Shown in pieces: positions 9,444 to 21,682 of a DNA stretch of 64,000 nucleotides. Positions within the stretch are counted from its first letter, which is position 1. Every line of letters begins with the position of its first letter. The position numbers and the translations under genes are program-made. This DNA is from Limnoperna fortunei (lineage: Eukaryota > Mollusca > Bivalvia > Mytilida > Modiolidae): contig OX104123.1 in assembly GCA_944474755.1 (NCBI GenBank), positions 61,497,898 through 61,561,897 on the forward strand, read 5' to 3'. The notes under the pieces are model-generated. The model was not told where the DNA came from, ran no database searches, and was given only the letters and a program-made list of their open reading frames with translations.

Positions 9444-12400
9444 TGGATACAATAATACAATGGAATTGTCGAGGTCTCAAGATTAACTTTCTAGAAATTA
9501 CTTTATTAGTTCAAGCCTTTCTTCCTGTTGCATTTTGCCTTCAAGAATCCCATCTAAAACGAAGTGATAACATATCTTTAAAAAACTACTCTTTATACAG
9601 CACATATGTAGAAGAGAATGATAGAGCTGCTGGCGGCTCTACCATTCTTGTAAAAGATCAAGTTCTACATAGCCCTGTAGATCTCAAAACTGATCTTCAG
9701 GCGGTTGCTGTTAGAATATCTTTAGACAAAACGATTACCTTATGCTCTGTGTATATCCCTCCGAATTCTTCATTAAATTTAAATCAATTGGGGACTTCAA
9801 CGAACACAACCCTTTATGGGGCAGTAACACAATAAACGATAAAGGTAAAATTATTGAAGGCTTGATGGATCAGGAAGATCTGTGTATTCTTAATGATGGA
9901 ACCAATACATATTTACATCCTGGGAATGGATCATATTCGGCTATTGATCTTTCAATAGCAGACCCTTCTCTGTTGCCCGATTTCTCATGGAAAGTCCATG
10001 ACGATCTCTGTGGCAGTGATCACTTTCCCATTATCTTGGAATCTTTACACTCTTCAAACACAGAACGAGTCGCTCGGTATAAATTTGGCAAGGCCAATTG
10101 GCCTCTATTTGAACAACTCTGTATAGAGAGACTTAACTCGGATGCTTTTGAAGCTGATTCTGATCCTATTTTAAAATTCAATGAAACACTTATTTCAATT
10201 TCTGATGAAACAATTCCTAAGACCTCGACTAATCCAAAACATCCTAGTAAACCATGGTTCGATAACAGCTGTGAGGACGCTATTAAAGACCGGAAAAAAG
10301 CCGAACGACGCTTTAATAAACACCCAACTCAAAATAATCTTAACCATTTCCGAATTTTTCGAGCGAAAGCTCGCAGGGTAACGAAACAAAGACGACGCAC
10401 CTCTTGGCGTAACTTTGTTTCTAAACTAAATAACCATACCCCCATGAATAAAATTTGGAACATGATTCGTAAAATTAAAGGTAAAAACAGTAAAGCAAAT
10501 GTCCATCATTTAAAGGATGGACAAGACTTGTTAACATCAGAGTCAGACATATCAAATAAATTGGCCGAAACATTTGCAACACACTCCTCTGCTGAAAATT
10601 ATCATCCCAATTTTCAGCGGATCAAAATTCAAAAAGAAAAATCAAAACTTAATTTCCAGTCAAACAATTTTGAAGATTATAATAAACCTTTTTCTTTGGA
10701 AGAGCTAAAAACTTCATTGAAGAAATCTCACGATACTGCATGTGGTCCAGATGACATCCATTATCAACTTCTCAAACATCTGCCACAATCTTCTCTCCAA
10801 TGTCTTCTGAATCTTCTCAACAACATTTGGGAAACGGGTGACTTACCATCTATTTGGAAAATGGCCACTGTTGTGCCTATTCCAAAACCAGGCAAAGATC
10901 ACTCGGAAGCGTCCAACTATCGGCCTATAGCCCTCACGAGCTGTCTTTGTAAAACCATGGAAAGGATGATCAACGATCGCCTTGTCTGGTTTTTAGAATC
11001 GAACAACCTAATCTCGAATATCCAGTGTGGATTCAGACAAGGTCGTAGTACTATTGATCATCTGGTGCGTTTCGAAACATATATTCGAAACGCATTTGCC
11101 AAAAACGAACATGTTGTGTCTATCTTTTTCGATTTAGAAAAAGCATATGACACAACATGGAAATATGGGATTTTAAAAGATCTTTTTGATATGGGGTTGA
11201 AAGGAAGACTTCCTACCTTTATCTCAAACTTTTTATCTGACAGAGAATTTAAAGTTAGGGTCAATTCTACGTTATCTGACCCTTTTGTACAGGAAATGGG
11301 TGTTCCCCAGGGCAGCATCCTTTCTGTCACTTTATTTAGTATTAAAATTAATAGCCTTGCTCAAGTTGTAAAAGATAATATTGATGGTTCTTTATATGTT
11401 GACGACTTCCTCATATGTTACCGAGGGAAAAATATGAATAATATCGAACGTCAGCTGCAGTTGTGTTTAAATAGAATAGAGAAATGGGCTATGGAGAATG
11501 GTTTTAAATTCTCCACTGCAAAAACTGTTGGGATGCACTTTTGTAATAAACGTAAGATGCATCCTGATCCCGAATTAAAATTATATAATAATCCTATTAA
11601 AATTGTAAAAGAAACTACTTTTCTTGGTCTCATATTTGATTCAAGGCTAACCTTTCTTCCCCATATCAAAATGTTAAAAAATAAATGCCTTAAAGCATTA
11701 GATATTTTAAAAGTCGTATCCAGCGCCGACTGGGGTGCTGAATGCGATGTTTTACTCAATCTATATAGATCGCTGGTTCGATCGAAATTGGATTATGGTT
11801 GTTTTATTTATGGTTCTGCTCGCAAGTCATATGTCAAAATCCTTGATACTATCCACCATCAAGGATTGCGACTGTGCCTTGGAGCTTTCAGAACTTCACC
11901 TGTTGCGAGTTTATATGTAGAAGCAGGCGAGCCTTCTTTGTATCAAAGAAGAATAAAGCTCGGTTTGCAATATGTAACCAAATTAAAGGCATATCCTGGC
12001 AACCCCGCTCACGACTGTGTTTTCACACCTCTTTATCAAAACATTTTCGAAAAACATCCAAACAAAATTCAACCTTTTGGCCTCCGAATTAAATCTCATT
12101 TGGAAAATTCTGGTATAAATTTAAATGAAATTGCTGCAATCGAAATTCCGCATAATCCCCCGTGGTTAAACCCCAAACCGATATTTATTTATGATCTAAG
12201 AAAACATAAAAAATCCGACACAAACCATTTATTAATACAACAACATTATGCAGAAATTAAATCTTATTACCCTGACTATGGTACTATTTACACAGATGGG
12301 TCAAAAGACGGTGATAAAGTCGCCTCGGCCGCTGTCTTCGGAGAGCGTGTTGAAACTCGCCGCCTTCCGTCTGCCTCATCTGTATTTACAGCAGAGGCGC

Positions 12401-13080
12401 AAGCTATTCTTCTTGCGATGAAAATAGTTGCTTCGTCAGACGAATGCAAATTTATCGTCTGCTCCGATTCCCTGTCTTGTCTACTGGCTATTGAAAATTT
12501 CAAAATTAAAAATCCTTACATTTTAAAAATTATTCAAATCTACAAATCACTTGTTGCTTTGGGAAAAGAAATTATTTTCTTCTGGATTCCCAGTCATGTC
12601 GGAATCCGTGGAAACACAGTCGTGGACCAGGAGGCTAAAAATGCACTAAAGGATACCATCATTAACTGTAGTATTCCTTTCACCGATTTTAAACCGTTAA
12701 TTTTTAAATATATTTCTAATTTGTGGCAGAGTGGTTGGGATCTTCAAGTTCATAATAAACTTCATGAGATCCAGCCACTACTGCACACAAATAATTTTAA
12801 ATGTTTTAGAGGTCGAAGAGACCAAGTTGTTTTAACAAGATGTCGTCTTGGTCATACCAGGACGACACATAGTTATATTTTAAACAATGAGCCACGACCC
12901 GAATGTGTGCCATGCAACAGTCCATACACCATTAAGCATGTCTTGATGGACTGTGTGGACGTGGCCCACATTCGGGAACGTTTCTATAGTGCAAATACGT
13001 ATTTTAATTTATTTAAAACTGTCGCTGGCGACACAATTTTAAAGTTCTTAAAGGAAATTAATTTATTTAATAAAATTTAA
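9443..13080 (+). pseudogene. LINE ORF2 (endonuclease-RT-RNase H) with a 43-bp deletion
   Basis: The protein starts MDTIIQWNCRGLK (AP endonuclease) at 9443 and is open to about 9835. The frame then changes because 43 bases present in the intact copy are missing between CAATTG and GGGACTTC, bounded by a TTG microhomology. From 9742 a second frame is open for over 1,100 codons and includes GDFNEHNPLWGS and SDHFPI of the endonuclease, FFDLEKAYDT, MGVPQGSIL and LYVDD of the reverse transcriptase, YTDGSKDGDK of RNase H, and a C-terminal C-x(2)-C-x(7)-H-x(4)-C motif. Apart from the deletion it looks intact. Confidence 0.9.
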
Positions 13081-13296
13081 TTTCACTATTTTAAATTGTG
13101 ATCCTTCATATTTTTTATTGTTTTAACTACCATTTTTATCTGTGTATATTCTCATATTATTGTATGAGATCACGTTTTAGTATAAGAAGGAGGCATGACG
13201 TTCTACTAATTTAAAAATTATGGTTTCACGTCCTGAATATAGCTGAAATATTGCTTGCTGGACGTTAAACATCAATCAATCAATCAATCAAACAAT

Positions 13297-14090
13297 GGCA
13301 ACCATTTGGCTAGCTGTAGTTTATTTATTTAGTCACAATTCAACTCATATCAACATCAAATAGCATTCTGTAATCGTTTACAATATCGCGCAATAAAATG
13401 GCGGCAATTTTAAAAGTGGCTGCCAGTAACTCATTTTCAGCATACCATTTTAACCATATTAAACTTTATAAAGGATCATATGTTCTGTGTTATCAATTCT
13501 TTATAAACCATAAGCCAAGGTTCTATTTTTTTTTTGTAATGGTGGCTCTGTTTTGCGACAGATCAAAAATTCCCACATCATTTCTTAGAAACAATCGTAT
13601 CAAGTTTGGTACTAATGGGCTCAACAGTTTCGCAGGAGAAGATTTTAAAATTTATAACAGTTAAAAATAACAAACAAATCTTTAAAAAAATGGTAATAAC
13701 TTACACAATGGTTATCAGATTTTACGAAAATGTGTCAACTGGTAGATCTTATCATTCTGAAATTTTTATTTGGTGAACAAATTAGGCTAAACCTAACCAT
13801 TTTTGAGTTATTTGAAAACAATTGCTGTTCGACTCCCACATTCAATTTTCAGTAAAGGCGGCAAACAAAAGTTTTGTAGAGGACACACTAAGAAACAACC
13901 ATACCATGTTTTGTTGCATTTGGCTGAGCGGTTCCAGAGGAGAATATAGATGACGGACGCCAAGTAATGATAATATTTTACCTGGCGTTTGGCCTTTGGC
14001 CAGGGGCTAGCTTAAAAAGAATGGGAAATCATACGTTTACATAGGAAAAACATACCTTTCTTGCTTGCAAATTCGTAGCACTCCTATGTG
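13297..14090. other. No gene recognised
   Basis: An 88-codon open frame at 13398-13664 (+) is Phe/Tyr-rich and has no motif or splice context. I do not call it. Confidence 0.45.
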
Positions 14091-14123
14091 GCCGGAAAGT
14101 GTTGTGTTTGATAATATATAGTA

Positions 14124-14345
14124 AGTTTCTCGTGCGCACGACTTAATATTTCGTGCGCACGAGTTAATTATTTCGTGCGCATGACTTAGAAAAAAAAACA
14201 TTTTTTCCACATGGCACTAAACGGGCATATCTCATGCACACGACTTAATATCTCGTGCGCACGACTTAGAAACAAAATTTTTCCACATGACACTAAAGGG
14301 GCATATCTCGTGCGCACGACTTCAAAAAAAAAACTTTCCACATGG
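14124..14345. repeat. Array of palindromic CGTGCGCACG units
   Basis: At least six copies of a motif close to TCTCGTGCGCACGACTTA occur within about 220 bases, several joined to a longer unit that includes TTTTCCACATGGCACTAAA-like sequence. Each core is a perfect or near-perfect palindrome (CGTGCGCACG). It stands out from the AT-rich surroundings. The larger unit repeats three times with a spacing of about 70-100 bases. It could be a satellite-like or transposon-derived array, or clustered protein-binding sites. Confidence 0.85.
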
Positions 14346-14544
14346 CACTCAAGGGGCTACGTAGCAATATATTACCACATTATGTAAAAATCTCAATTTT
14401 GATGAAAAATGCAAATAGGCCCTTTTTCCTCCAACCCATCGAATTAAAGTAAAACAATAAAATCATTAATTTTGAAATGACCTTTCACACAACTGATGCC
14501 AAGACTGATTATAAACATCTATTTCTTCCTCTGGATTACAGTTA

Positions 14545-16430
14545 TTATTTTGCATTTGTCTTCTTTTTCTCCATATCAACAGCCCACGCCATCAGAGTTA
14601 ATAACACTGCAATGAAACGCAAAAAAGAAAAACAAAGAAAAGAAAAAAAAGATACTTTGATATGAGACAATATATACCTATAACCCTTTGAAAAAAAATA
14701 ATAAGGTTTTAGTTTATAATTTGTAGGCACATCCTGTAATGCTATATCAAAATTATAAAACACCCCTCTCCTACTACTATGACTTGAGCATTACCTCTTT
14801 AGAACAACCAAAATAACCATTAACAGCACTACAATATGATTAGATAAAACATACAATATTACATTTCAAAATGTCATCATTTCAATATCATTCATTGTTA
14901 ATTTTGTATATCCTTGGTGAAAACTAAATTTGTTGAACATAATGATAAAAATTACTATTAAAATGCATATGATCAAAGTAATTATTATAAAAAGTGAAAT
15001 AGTTTTGTAGTTAAATAATTTAGTAGTACCTGCAAGCGTTGAAACAGAGCTGATAATCCAAGTTACGCTGTTAGTTATGCTTTCAGTCCTACTTTCAGAG
15101 GGTGATTATGTTCCTTCAATTTTCTGAAAAATATGTATGCAATTTAAATTATACAGGAGTCTATTTAGTTATGAATGCTATGTACTACATACGCAGGAAA
15201 ACAATCTTGAAAACTGATTTTGAATGAATTTTAAGAGTTTTCATATTCTGAATAATGTATAGTTCACACAGTGGTGGGCCTGGTTTTACTTCTATTACTG
15301 TCATATACCAGTTAAGGGTTAGAAATTTACAGAACTGAGACTTATAATAAGTTGTTTTACTTAAAGTTATAAAATTTACATGACTGTCATTTAAACAATC
15401 AATATTCCTGATTAAAATAAAAGGATTCCTTTTCTATTTGGTAGGGTTAATTTGCATGTCTTTGATATCATTTAACAGTATTAACCAACCTGTTGTTGAT
15501 CAGACATGGATGCTACAGTGCTTGCATGCTCTGCAACTCCTGAAGCAGTTTCTTGTTGATAAGATGACTGATGGGTGTAGTCAGAAACCTCCTTCATAAC
15601 ATGACTCGTTCCCTGGAGCTCAGGCTCAAGATTCGATCTCAGTGGTATCTAAAAACAAAGAAGAAACAATAAAGAACAATGAACAAACCAATGATATTAA
15701 AGTTGGAATATTACACGCAATATATAAATTCTGAGACAGACGCAATGTAATTGAAATCCATGTGTTATTCTTCTTTATTGTAGAATTGCTTATAAAATCT
15801 GTTTTTAGGTTATGTAAATATAATAATAAAAATACAAGAACAATTCACAATTTTGAATATACCATTTCAAAATTATTGTAACATAATATTTATTATAAGT
15901 TCAACCATCTTTCGTGAATAAAAATTAAAAAAGCTGGTTTTCATATTTAATCGTTGTAATAATTTACGTGTAGTAGATAGGACCTTAAGTATACTTGGTC
16001 GGGTTTTTTTAATTTATTGAATAACAAAGACACAGACAAAAAAGGGGTGTTATGACTTTGTCTCAAATTCTACTATAAACAAGATTCATCAACTTACAGT
16101 TGTTGCACATAATATTCCAGCAACTAAGACTCGAGTGTTGATCATCCTTTTTACCAATAGGCAGCAATCATTGGTTGTGCAAAACTGAATATGCACAAAA
16201 CGCACATCGGACTTCGTAACATCAAGTGTAGATCTTTCTCCCAGCCTGTCCATTGTTAACTTTTTAACATGCATCAATTTGTCCTCGAAAATATATTGCC
16301 CCTCCCCCTGATAAAAACAGTTTAGGGACACAATCTGGAAGTTGTTATCCATTTCTGTCTGACATAATCTATACCCTAGAATAAACACACACAGGGGAAC
16401 ACATACACCAACACTTAAAGCAGACTAACA
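14545..16430 (-). pseudogene. Family A membrane protein gene, copy A2 (in-frame stop)
   Basis: The minus strand shows the same exon plan as A1 (36674-38948). The ectodomain exon ends at 16098 in phase 0 (GTAAGT donor) and encodes SLNCFYQGEGQYIF, VKKLTMDRL and a final ILCATT. A Ser/Gln/Thr-rich stalk exon spans 15648-15490 (53 codons). The membrane-proximal exon begins at 15123, includes SITNSVTWIISSVSTLA, and ends at 15030 in phase 1. It either reads through into a hydrophobic anchor (SLFIIITLIICILIVIFIIM) with a stop at 14866, or splices to 14606-14545, which gives VLLTLMAWAVDMEKKKTNAK. Codon 6 of the membrane-proximal exon is TAA, so the copy is probably dead or makes a secreted form. A hydrophobic leader lies upstream of 16388, but no ATG was found in frame. 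Family B gene B1 starts divergently about 550 bases away. Confidence 0.6.
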
Positions 16431-16943
16431 AGTTTTTTCTGTAGTACACTTTTTTGTCAAAAATGGCGTGCCTTGGGGGCTGATTTGGGGTTCACACGTA
16501 ATTTCGTAGGGGTTTTGTTTTGTTTTCGTTATTATTATTATTTTTTGTTCCTCCGTTTGTTTTAATTTTTATTAACTAAAATCAAGGGTATGATATACAA
16601 TGATAATTTCACAGCGTTTCATATTTCTATTCTATTCATTTTCCTACGCATTTTCCTCCACATTAGGAGCAGCATTGTTTAAAAGTTAAATGATTAATAA
16701 CAGTGTCTAAACCTCCTTCAAAAGTCTGAAATAGTTTCATCACCTTATTTCAAAACTACTGCTTAATTAGCCAATGGATCAATTCGCTCCCGTTGGTTAA
16801 AAGTTAAATGTTTGAAAATATTATCTATTAGCAGCAACGTGTAATTTATATGTGTGTGGGATCAGTATTTAAGATTCAGAATTTGAGTTGTGTAAAATCA
16901 TACTCTTTAATTGTTTGAGCAGTGTGGGTGATTTTATGTAGAA
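16389..16943. promoter_or_regulatory. Intergenic region of a divergent A2/B1 gene pair
   Basis: About 550 bases separate the family A leader (minus strand) and the family B start (plus strand). The divergent arrangement makes a shared promoter region plausible. No unambiguous TATA box or CpG island is visible; the sequence is AT-rich. Confidence 0.35.
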
Positions 16944-18318
16944 ATGGGCTCTAATAATATTGTGAACAAATTGTGTCTAAATATGGTAGGTTTGAATACA
17001 AAACTACTTTTGGTAGAAACAAAACTTTTAAGAAGTCAGTGAGAAGTGGTTTTTACTTTTTGGACATAGAAAGCGAAAACGCAAAAATCAACATTGGTCT
17101 AGATGAGTTAGATGAGCTGTTCAGCATGAGGGGGCAGCTCGAGTCATTGACAGCTTTCTTCGAAAAGGTAAGTTGCACTTAAATAAGTGAAATCTTAACT
17201 GTGTATTTTCAATTTCTGTTCAATTTCTCACCGAATTTGTGTACTTATTACCAGTTTTAGATTTTGTTTCAAATAATTTTGGTGGTGGGGGTTTTAAAGA
17301 TTTTGCTTCAAATAATTTTGGTGGTGGGTGTTTTAAATTGCATTATTTATTTATTGCTAAAGAACACTTTAACCAGTCTTTGATTTAGATTGAAGGTGAA
17401 ATTCACACAATTGTGATAATCGCTGCACCCCCCCCCCGGATTCTAATTATACGTTCACTATGTTTTGATACTGATTATTTTTTTAGCCCCCTCAATGGAT
17501 ACATCAAAGACAACCATTGACAGATATTACTGAAGACAAAGAAAATATGCCAAAAGAATCACAATTACCACCAACACCATTCGTAAGTGTAAACACTTTA
17601 TTTAATAAGTATAGAAATTAAAGACAGGACATTTTCAAATGAAGAACCATTTTCGACTTCAGAATCTCTATTCATTTTGATAGACTTTTGATAATATTTA
17701 TGTTGTAATATATTCGAGGAAAAGATATGAACTGAGAAACCTTTGAACTTAAATTTACAAAGTACTGCTTTAATTATTTAAGAAAAAGAATATGGACTAT
17801 ATGCCGAGAACAAAACAACTAACATATCAAACCCAAATAATTTACTTAATGTGAAGCGCTTTTCTGGATTAACCTTCTTCAGACATGCTAGGACGCTAAA
17901 AAGTAAAAAAAAAACCGATAAAGTGAAAATTGAAAAAGTTCAAGATGAAAACTGCAAAAATTCAAACAGTAACAAAAAATTAATAATCAAACATAAAATT
18001 TGCTATGTGCGTTATGAAAAAGTTATTTAATGCTCCTTTATTTAGTCATCACCAATAAATGGAATGCCAATAACGTTTCTTCAAAACCATTACACCAACT
18101 TCCACCCTCAACCTGTTAGATTTCAACAGATCAAAACTAGGGTGACAAAACGTCACCCACAACAAACCTACTATGAAATGGCAACACCAAATAAGACGCC
18201 AAAATTTGAATTAGTGTCTCCGGCACCGACATTCCAATTAAGCGAGGAAGAAATCCAAGAATTTTTTTCAGGAAATGTAAAAGAGTTCGAACAATACGAT
18301 GTTGTGAATTTTGATTAA
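16944..18318 (+). pseudogene. Family B gene, copy B1 (three exons, frameshift near the start)
   Basis: Exon 1 (16944-17167) encodes, after a frameshift just past the ATG, SKYGRFEYKTTFGR, RSGFYFLDIES and IGLDELDELFSMRGQLES, and ends in EK at a GTAAGT donor. Exon 2 (17487-17582, 32 codons, phase 0) encodes a Pro-rich piece with DKENMP. Exon 3 (18046-18318) ends FQLSEEEIQEFFSG and VVNFD. B2 has the same order. Compared with B2, exon 1 of B1 has four bases fewer between the ATG and the SK(Y/F)G motif, so the frame is lost unless another start is used. The N-terminal strand-strand-strand-helix pattern resembles PC4-like ssDNA-binding folds (inference). DKEN could be a KEN-box degron. The protein is probably nuclear. 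Confidence 0.6.
17255..17340. repeat. Short tandem duplication in B1 intron 1
   Basis: The block TTCAAATAATTTTGGTGGTG and its flanks occur twice with a period near 48 bases. Confidence 0.75.
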
Positions 18319-18442
18319 GAACACTATAATTTTGACTAGTTAGACAGACGAGGTTGTGATTTTAATTCAAAGAGCTGGAACAATAAGATGTTGTGAATTT
18401 TAATTAAGAACACTATAATTTTGACTAGTTAGACAGACGATT
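18298..18442. repeat. Duplicated 3' end of B1
   Basis: The last codons and first 3' UTR bases of B1 (GATGTTGTGAATTTTGATTA through ACTAGTTAGACAGACGA) are repeated about 91 bases downstream with few changes. The duplication includes the stop codon region. Confidence 0.85.
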
Positions 18443-19025
18443 ATATTAGAATGATAAAAAGTGCAAACACAAGATATAGAAGATTATTTATATTTCGGCA
18501 AATATGAGGCGAAAATTTATAGAAAATTAACCAACTTCTTTAGAAAATAACGCCGATTTTCGTTCTATTCACACTGTAGATTAGTCAAGTGTAAACTAGA
18601 CGAATTTTAATAAATGTACTGTTTTGCTCTCTATTATATGATTTTAAGTTCTTATAAGTTTTCTTTTTGCTTTGTTGGTAATGTACTTTGCAATAAAAGA
18701 AAAGGGGGGGGGTGGTGGAAAAAATGACATCGAGGTGCGTACACCATAACGTTGGAAGAAATAATTCATAAAGAGTATTTATATACATATTAATTTTTAA
18801 AATAACAATATTTTTTAATTTCTACAATTTTCATTATTTCATTATTCATTAACAACTGCATAATTACTTCAGTTGCGCAACAAATGTCGTTGACGACAAT
18901 CTGGGTTTCGAAGTTGTCTCACAGTTTTGATGTATCGTTATAGTGGCTCAAAACAACTTAAATCCTCAGCAATGATCAAGGAATCATAACTTTTTGCTGA
19001 AGTCATAATTTTCTGCTACATCATA
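18443..19025. other. No gene recognised
   Basis: AT-rich spacer with a run of nine G near 18705. No coding or RNA feature was recognised. Confidence 0.5.
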
Positions 19026-19026
19026 G

Positions 19027-20562
19027 ACCATACTGAAAATCATTACCTGAAAACTATAGACCAATATCAATTTTACCATGCTTATCAAAACTTTTTGAGA
19101 AACATGTAGCCACACATTTCTATTTATATCTTTCAAAGTACAAGTTATTGCACGAATCACAATCAGGATTCAGGCATCAACACTCATGTCATACAGCACT
19201 AACTAGTTTGATCGATAAATAGCTAAAATGTATAGATGATGGTGATCTAGTTGGTGCAATATTTTTAGATCTTAAGAAAGCTTTTGATACAGTTGATCAC
19301 TATATTCTTTGCAAAAAGCTGGAATGCTAGAAATTAAATAGACACTCTTTGAAATGGTTTGAGTCTTATCTATCCCATCGAACTCAATCAGTGTGCATTG
19401 GAAACAAAACATCAAATTCTGAAAGTGTAAAGTACGGAGTGCCCCAGGGATCAATTTTAGGACCTTTGCTTTTTATTCTATTCATTAACGATTTACCATT
19501 GGAAAACTTAAACTCGGAAATTGATATGTATGCTGATGATACCACATTACATAACCATAGCAAGTCCGTGCCAGTGATTGAAAATATTCTAAATCAAGAT
19601 CTAGATAAAATAAATACATGGTGTATGAAGAATAACATGGTTATTAATCCTAGAAAATCTACTGTGATGCTTTTAGGTACAGCTCAAAGAAAAGCTACTG
19701 TAGATACGGAATTGAATATCATATTAGAAAATCATTCATTAAGTGTTGTCAATGTTCAAAAGTTACTAGGAATATATATTGATCATACTCTTGATTGGAA
19801 ACATCAAGTAGATCACATTTGTAAATCTATAAGTTCAAGACTATTTTTGTTCAATAAGATAAAGAAATATTTAGATACCAAATGTAGAGTTTTATTTTTT
19901 AATTGTTATATTCTGCCTATATTTGATTACTGTTGTACTATTTGGGGAAATTGTTCAGATGATTCAATTCAAAGGGTAACAAAATTACAAAAAAGAGCTG
20001 CTCGTATAATTCTTGATGCTCCATTTCTTACGCAATCACAGGAAATGTTTCATACTCTTAATTGGCTGCCATTTGAAGACAGAGTGTCGTATCACAAATT
20101 AGTTTTAGTTTATAAAATCTTGAAAAACCAAACACCTGCTTACTTAAAATCGTTATGTACTCCATGCTCGGAAATAAGTTCTAGGAGTTTAAGATCTGTT
20201 TCAAGCAATAACTTAACAGTGGTTCGTCCTAACACATATGCAATGAAAACATCATTTGCTTACTCTTCAGTAATTAAATGGAATGCATTACCAAGAGAAA
20301 TAAAAAATTCCAAAAATGTGAATATTTTCAAAACAAGTTGTTTTAAATATTTGAAAGAAAAATATTTATTTATTGTACTATCTCTGTTTTGTATATATAT
20401 TTCATGCTGCATGCTACACTTGTTAGTCAATATGTAATTTCTGTTAAATTGTTTTTTTTTATGAATGTATACATTGTTTGCTATTTTGAGGGCCTCAAGG
20501 TAGATTAGTGTAAGCTAATTGAGTTACCCTCTTTAAATAAAGATTATTATTATTATTATTAT
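19027..20562 (+). mobile_element. Second LINE type, 5'-truncated (CR1/L2-like)
   Basis: The fragment begins inside the reverse transcriptase (ENYRPISILPCLSK-equivalent at about 19030) and ends in TTTAAATAAAG followed by ATT repeats at 20538-20562. It differs from the main LINE family of this window in its RT signature (YADD rather than YVDD), in lacking RNase H and in its 3' tail. Frameshifts or stops occur before 19349, after which it is open to 20437. CR1/L2-related elements commonly end this way, but clade assignment would need a tree. Confidence 0.85.
19349..20437 (+). pseudogene. LINE reverse transcriptase, C-terminal part
   Basis: The 362 open codons include GVPQGSILGPLLFILFINDLP near residue 30, YADDTTL at residues 61-67, LGIYIDHTLDWKHQV (thumb) and CCTIWGNCSDDSI. 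The first ATG here is internal to the original protein, and the upstream RT motif LVGAIFLDLKKAFDTVDH lies at 19245-19300 in a broken frame. It is therefore a truncated copy, not a complete gene. No RNase H follows. Confidence 0.85.
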
Positions 20563-20675
20563 ACTATATTTTTTTTTATATTTGTTTGCAATAAACTGTC
20601 GAGAAAGTTCAAGATCAATATAATACTCTTCAGTGACGTTCAATTTTTACCTGTATAACCTACGTGTACACTACG

Positions 20676-20703
20676 ATAAATAAATAAATAAATAAATAAA
20701 TAA
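20676..20703. repeat. AAAT microsatellite
   Basis: About six AAAT units follow one another in AT-rich DNA. They could be the tail of an otherwise unrecognised element on the minus strand. Confidence 0.8.
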
Positions 20704-21050
20704 CTTTTATTTAGAGTCGGCATATATTACACAACAAGAGAACATAAGCACTGATGTGCTTTTGACCGACATAAATAACAATATCAAATAATGCAGTATC
20801 AAAGAACATGCACAATACAAGTAAGTTTAGAGACATACATGAGACATAAATACGAAGAGCTGGCTAGAAAAAAACATGATGAGATTGAGATTATAATGAA
20901 AATAAAATAACTAGCACTAAAATATAGTAGATAGTAAAAATAAGCTAGCAGTAGCAGCATAAAAGCATGGTATCAGCACATATAGCACATAACAGCAGCA
21001 TAAAAGCATACATGCAAACTAAAAAAAAGAGGATCAACAGAAGAATATCT
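20704..21050. other. No gene recognised
   Basis: AT-rich, with repeated CATAAAAGCAT-like words. Nothing coding was recognised. Confidence 0.45.
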
Positions 21051-21570
21051 ATGATCCAGCCACTACTGCACACAAATAATTTTAAATGTTTTAGTGGTGG
21101 AAGAGACAAAGTTGTTTTTACAAGATGTCGTCTTGGGCATACCAGGACGACACATAGTTATATTTTAAACAATGAGCCACGACCCGAATGTGTGCCATGC
21201 AACAGTCAACACCATTAAGCATGTCTTGATGGACTGTGTGACGAGGCCCACATTCGGGAACGTTTCTATAGTGCAGATACGTATTTTAAGTTATATAAAA
21301 CTGTCGCAGGGACACAATTTTAAAGTTATAAAAAAAATTATTTATTTAATAAAATTTATTTTAACAACTAAGCGTGATGCTTAAAATTTTTTATTGTTTT
21401 AAGTACCATTTTTATCTGTATATATTCTCATATTATTGTATGAGACGCGTTTTAGTATAAAAGGGAGGCATGAAGCACTACTAATTTAAAAATACTGATT
21501 TAAAAGTCCTGAATATTGCTGAAATATGCTTGCTGGGCGTTAAACAACAAACAAACAATCAATCAACCTT
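21051..21570 (+). mobile_element. 5'-truncated LINE copy
   Basis: It matches the last 110 or so codons of ORF2 (RPECVPCNS motif) and the 3' UTR, ending in TTGCTGGGCGTTAAACAACA plus CAAT repeats. Small deletions break the frame (for example within CNSPYTIKH). It has several changes relative to the full-length copy and is older than the 45.8-kb insertion. Confidence 0.85.
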
Positions 21571-21682
21571 GTTGATGTGTCGTTCGAATGCACAAATATA
21601 ACCAAATCAGTGATATATGATGCATGTACTGTAAGGAAATTTTTGACTTGTCATTTTAATCAAAATATACATTAAATTGTTT

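Larger units (their letters stand above)
8640..13296 (+). mobile_element. 5'-truncated LINE (RNase H-bearing, I/Nimb-like)
   Basis: This is a long copy of the family whose full version is at 45800-51904. It begins within or just before the ORF1 zinc knuckles (exact edge uncertain, 8640-8760, because that part has diverged), holds the end of ORF1, an almost complete ORF2 and a full 3' UTR. It ends in GCTTGCTGGACGTTAAACAT plus four CAAT units near 13296. ORF2 is interrupted only by a 43-base deletion. Copy-to-copy protein similarity is very high, so insertion is fairly recent. I found no convincing target duplication. Confidence 0.9.

Noticed and set aside
10195..11759. Minus-strand open frames inside the LINE at 8640-13296
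   Set aside because: Antisense shadows of ORF2; equivalent frames appear opposite the full-length copy at 47344-48908.
13398..13664. 88-codon open frame on the plus strand
   Set aside because: Composition-driven Phe/Tyr richness and no recognisable family.
14124..14345. CRISPR-like array
   Set aside because: Units are palindromic with irregular, related spacers in a eukaryotic, transposon-rich context; no cas genes.
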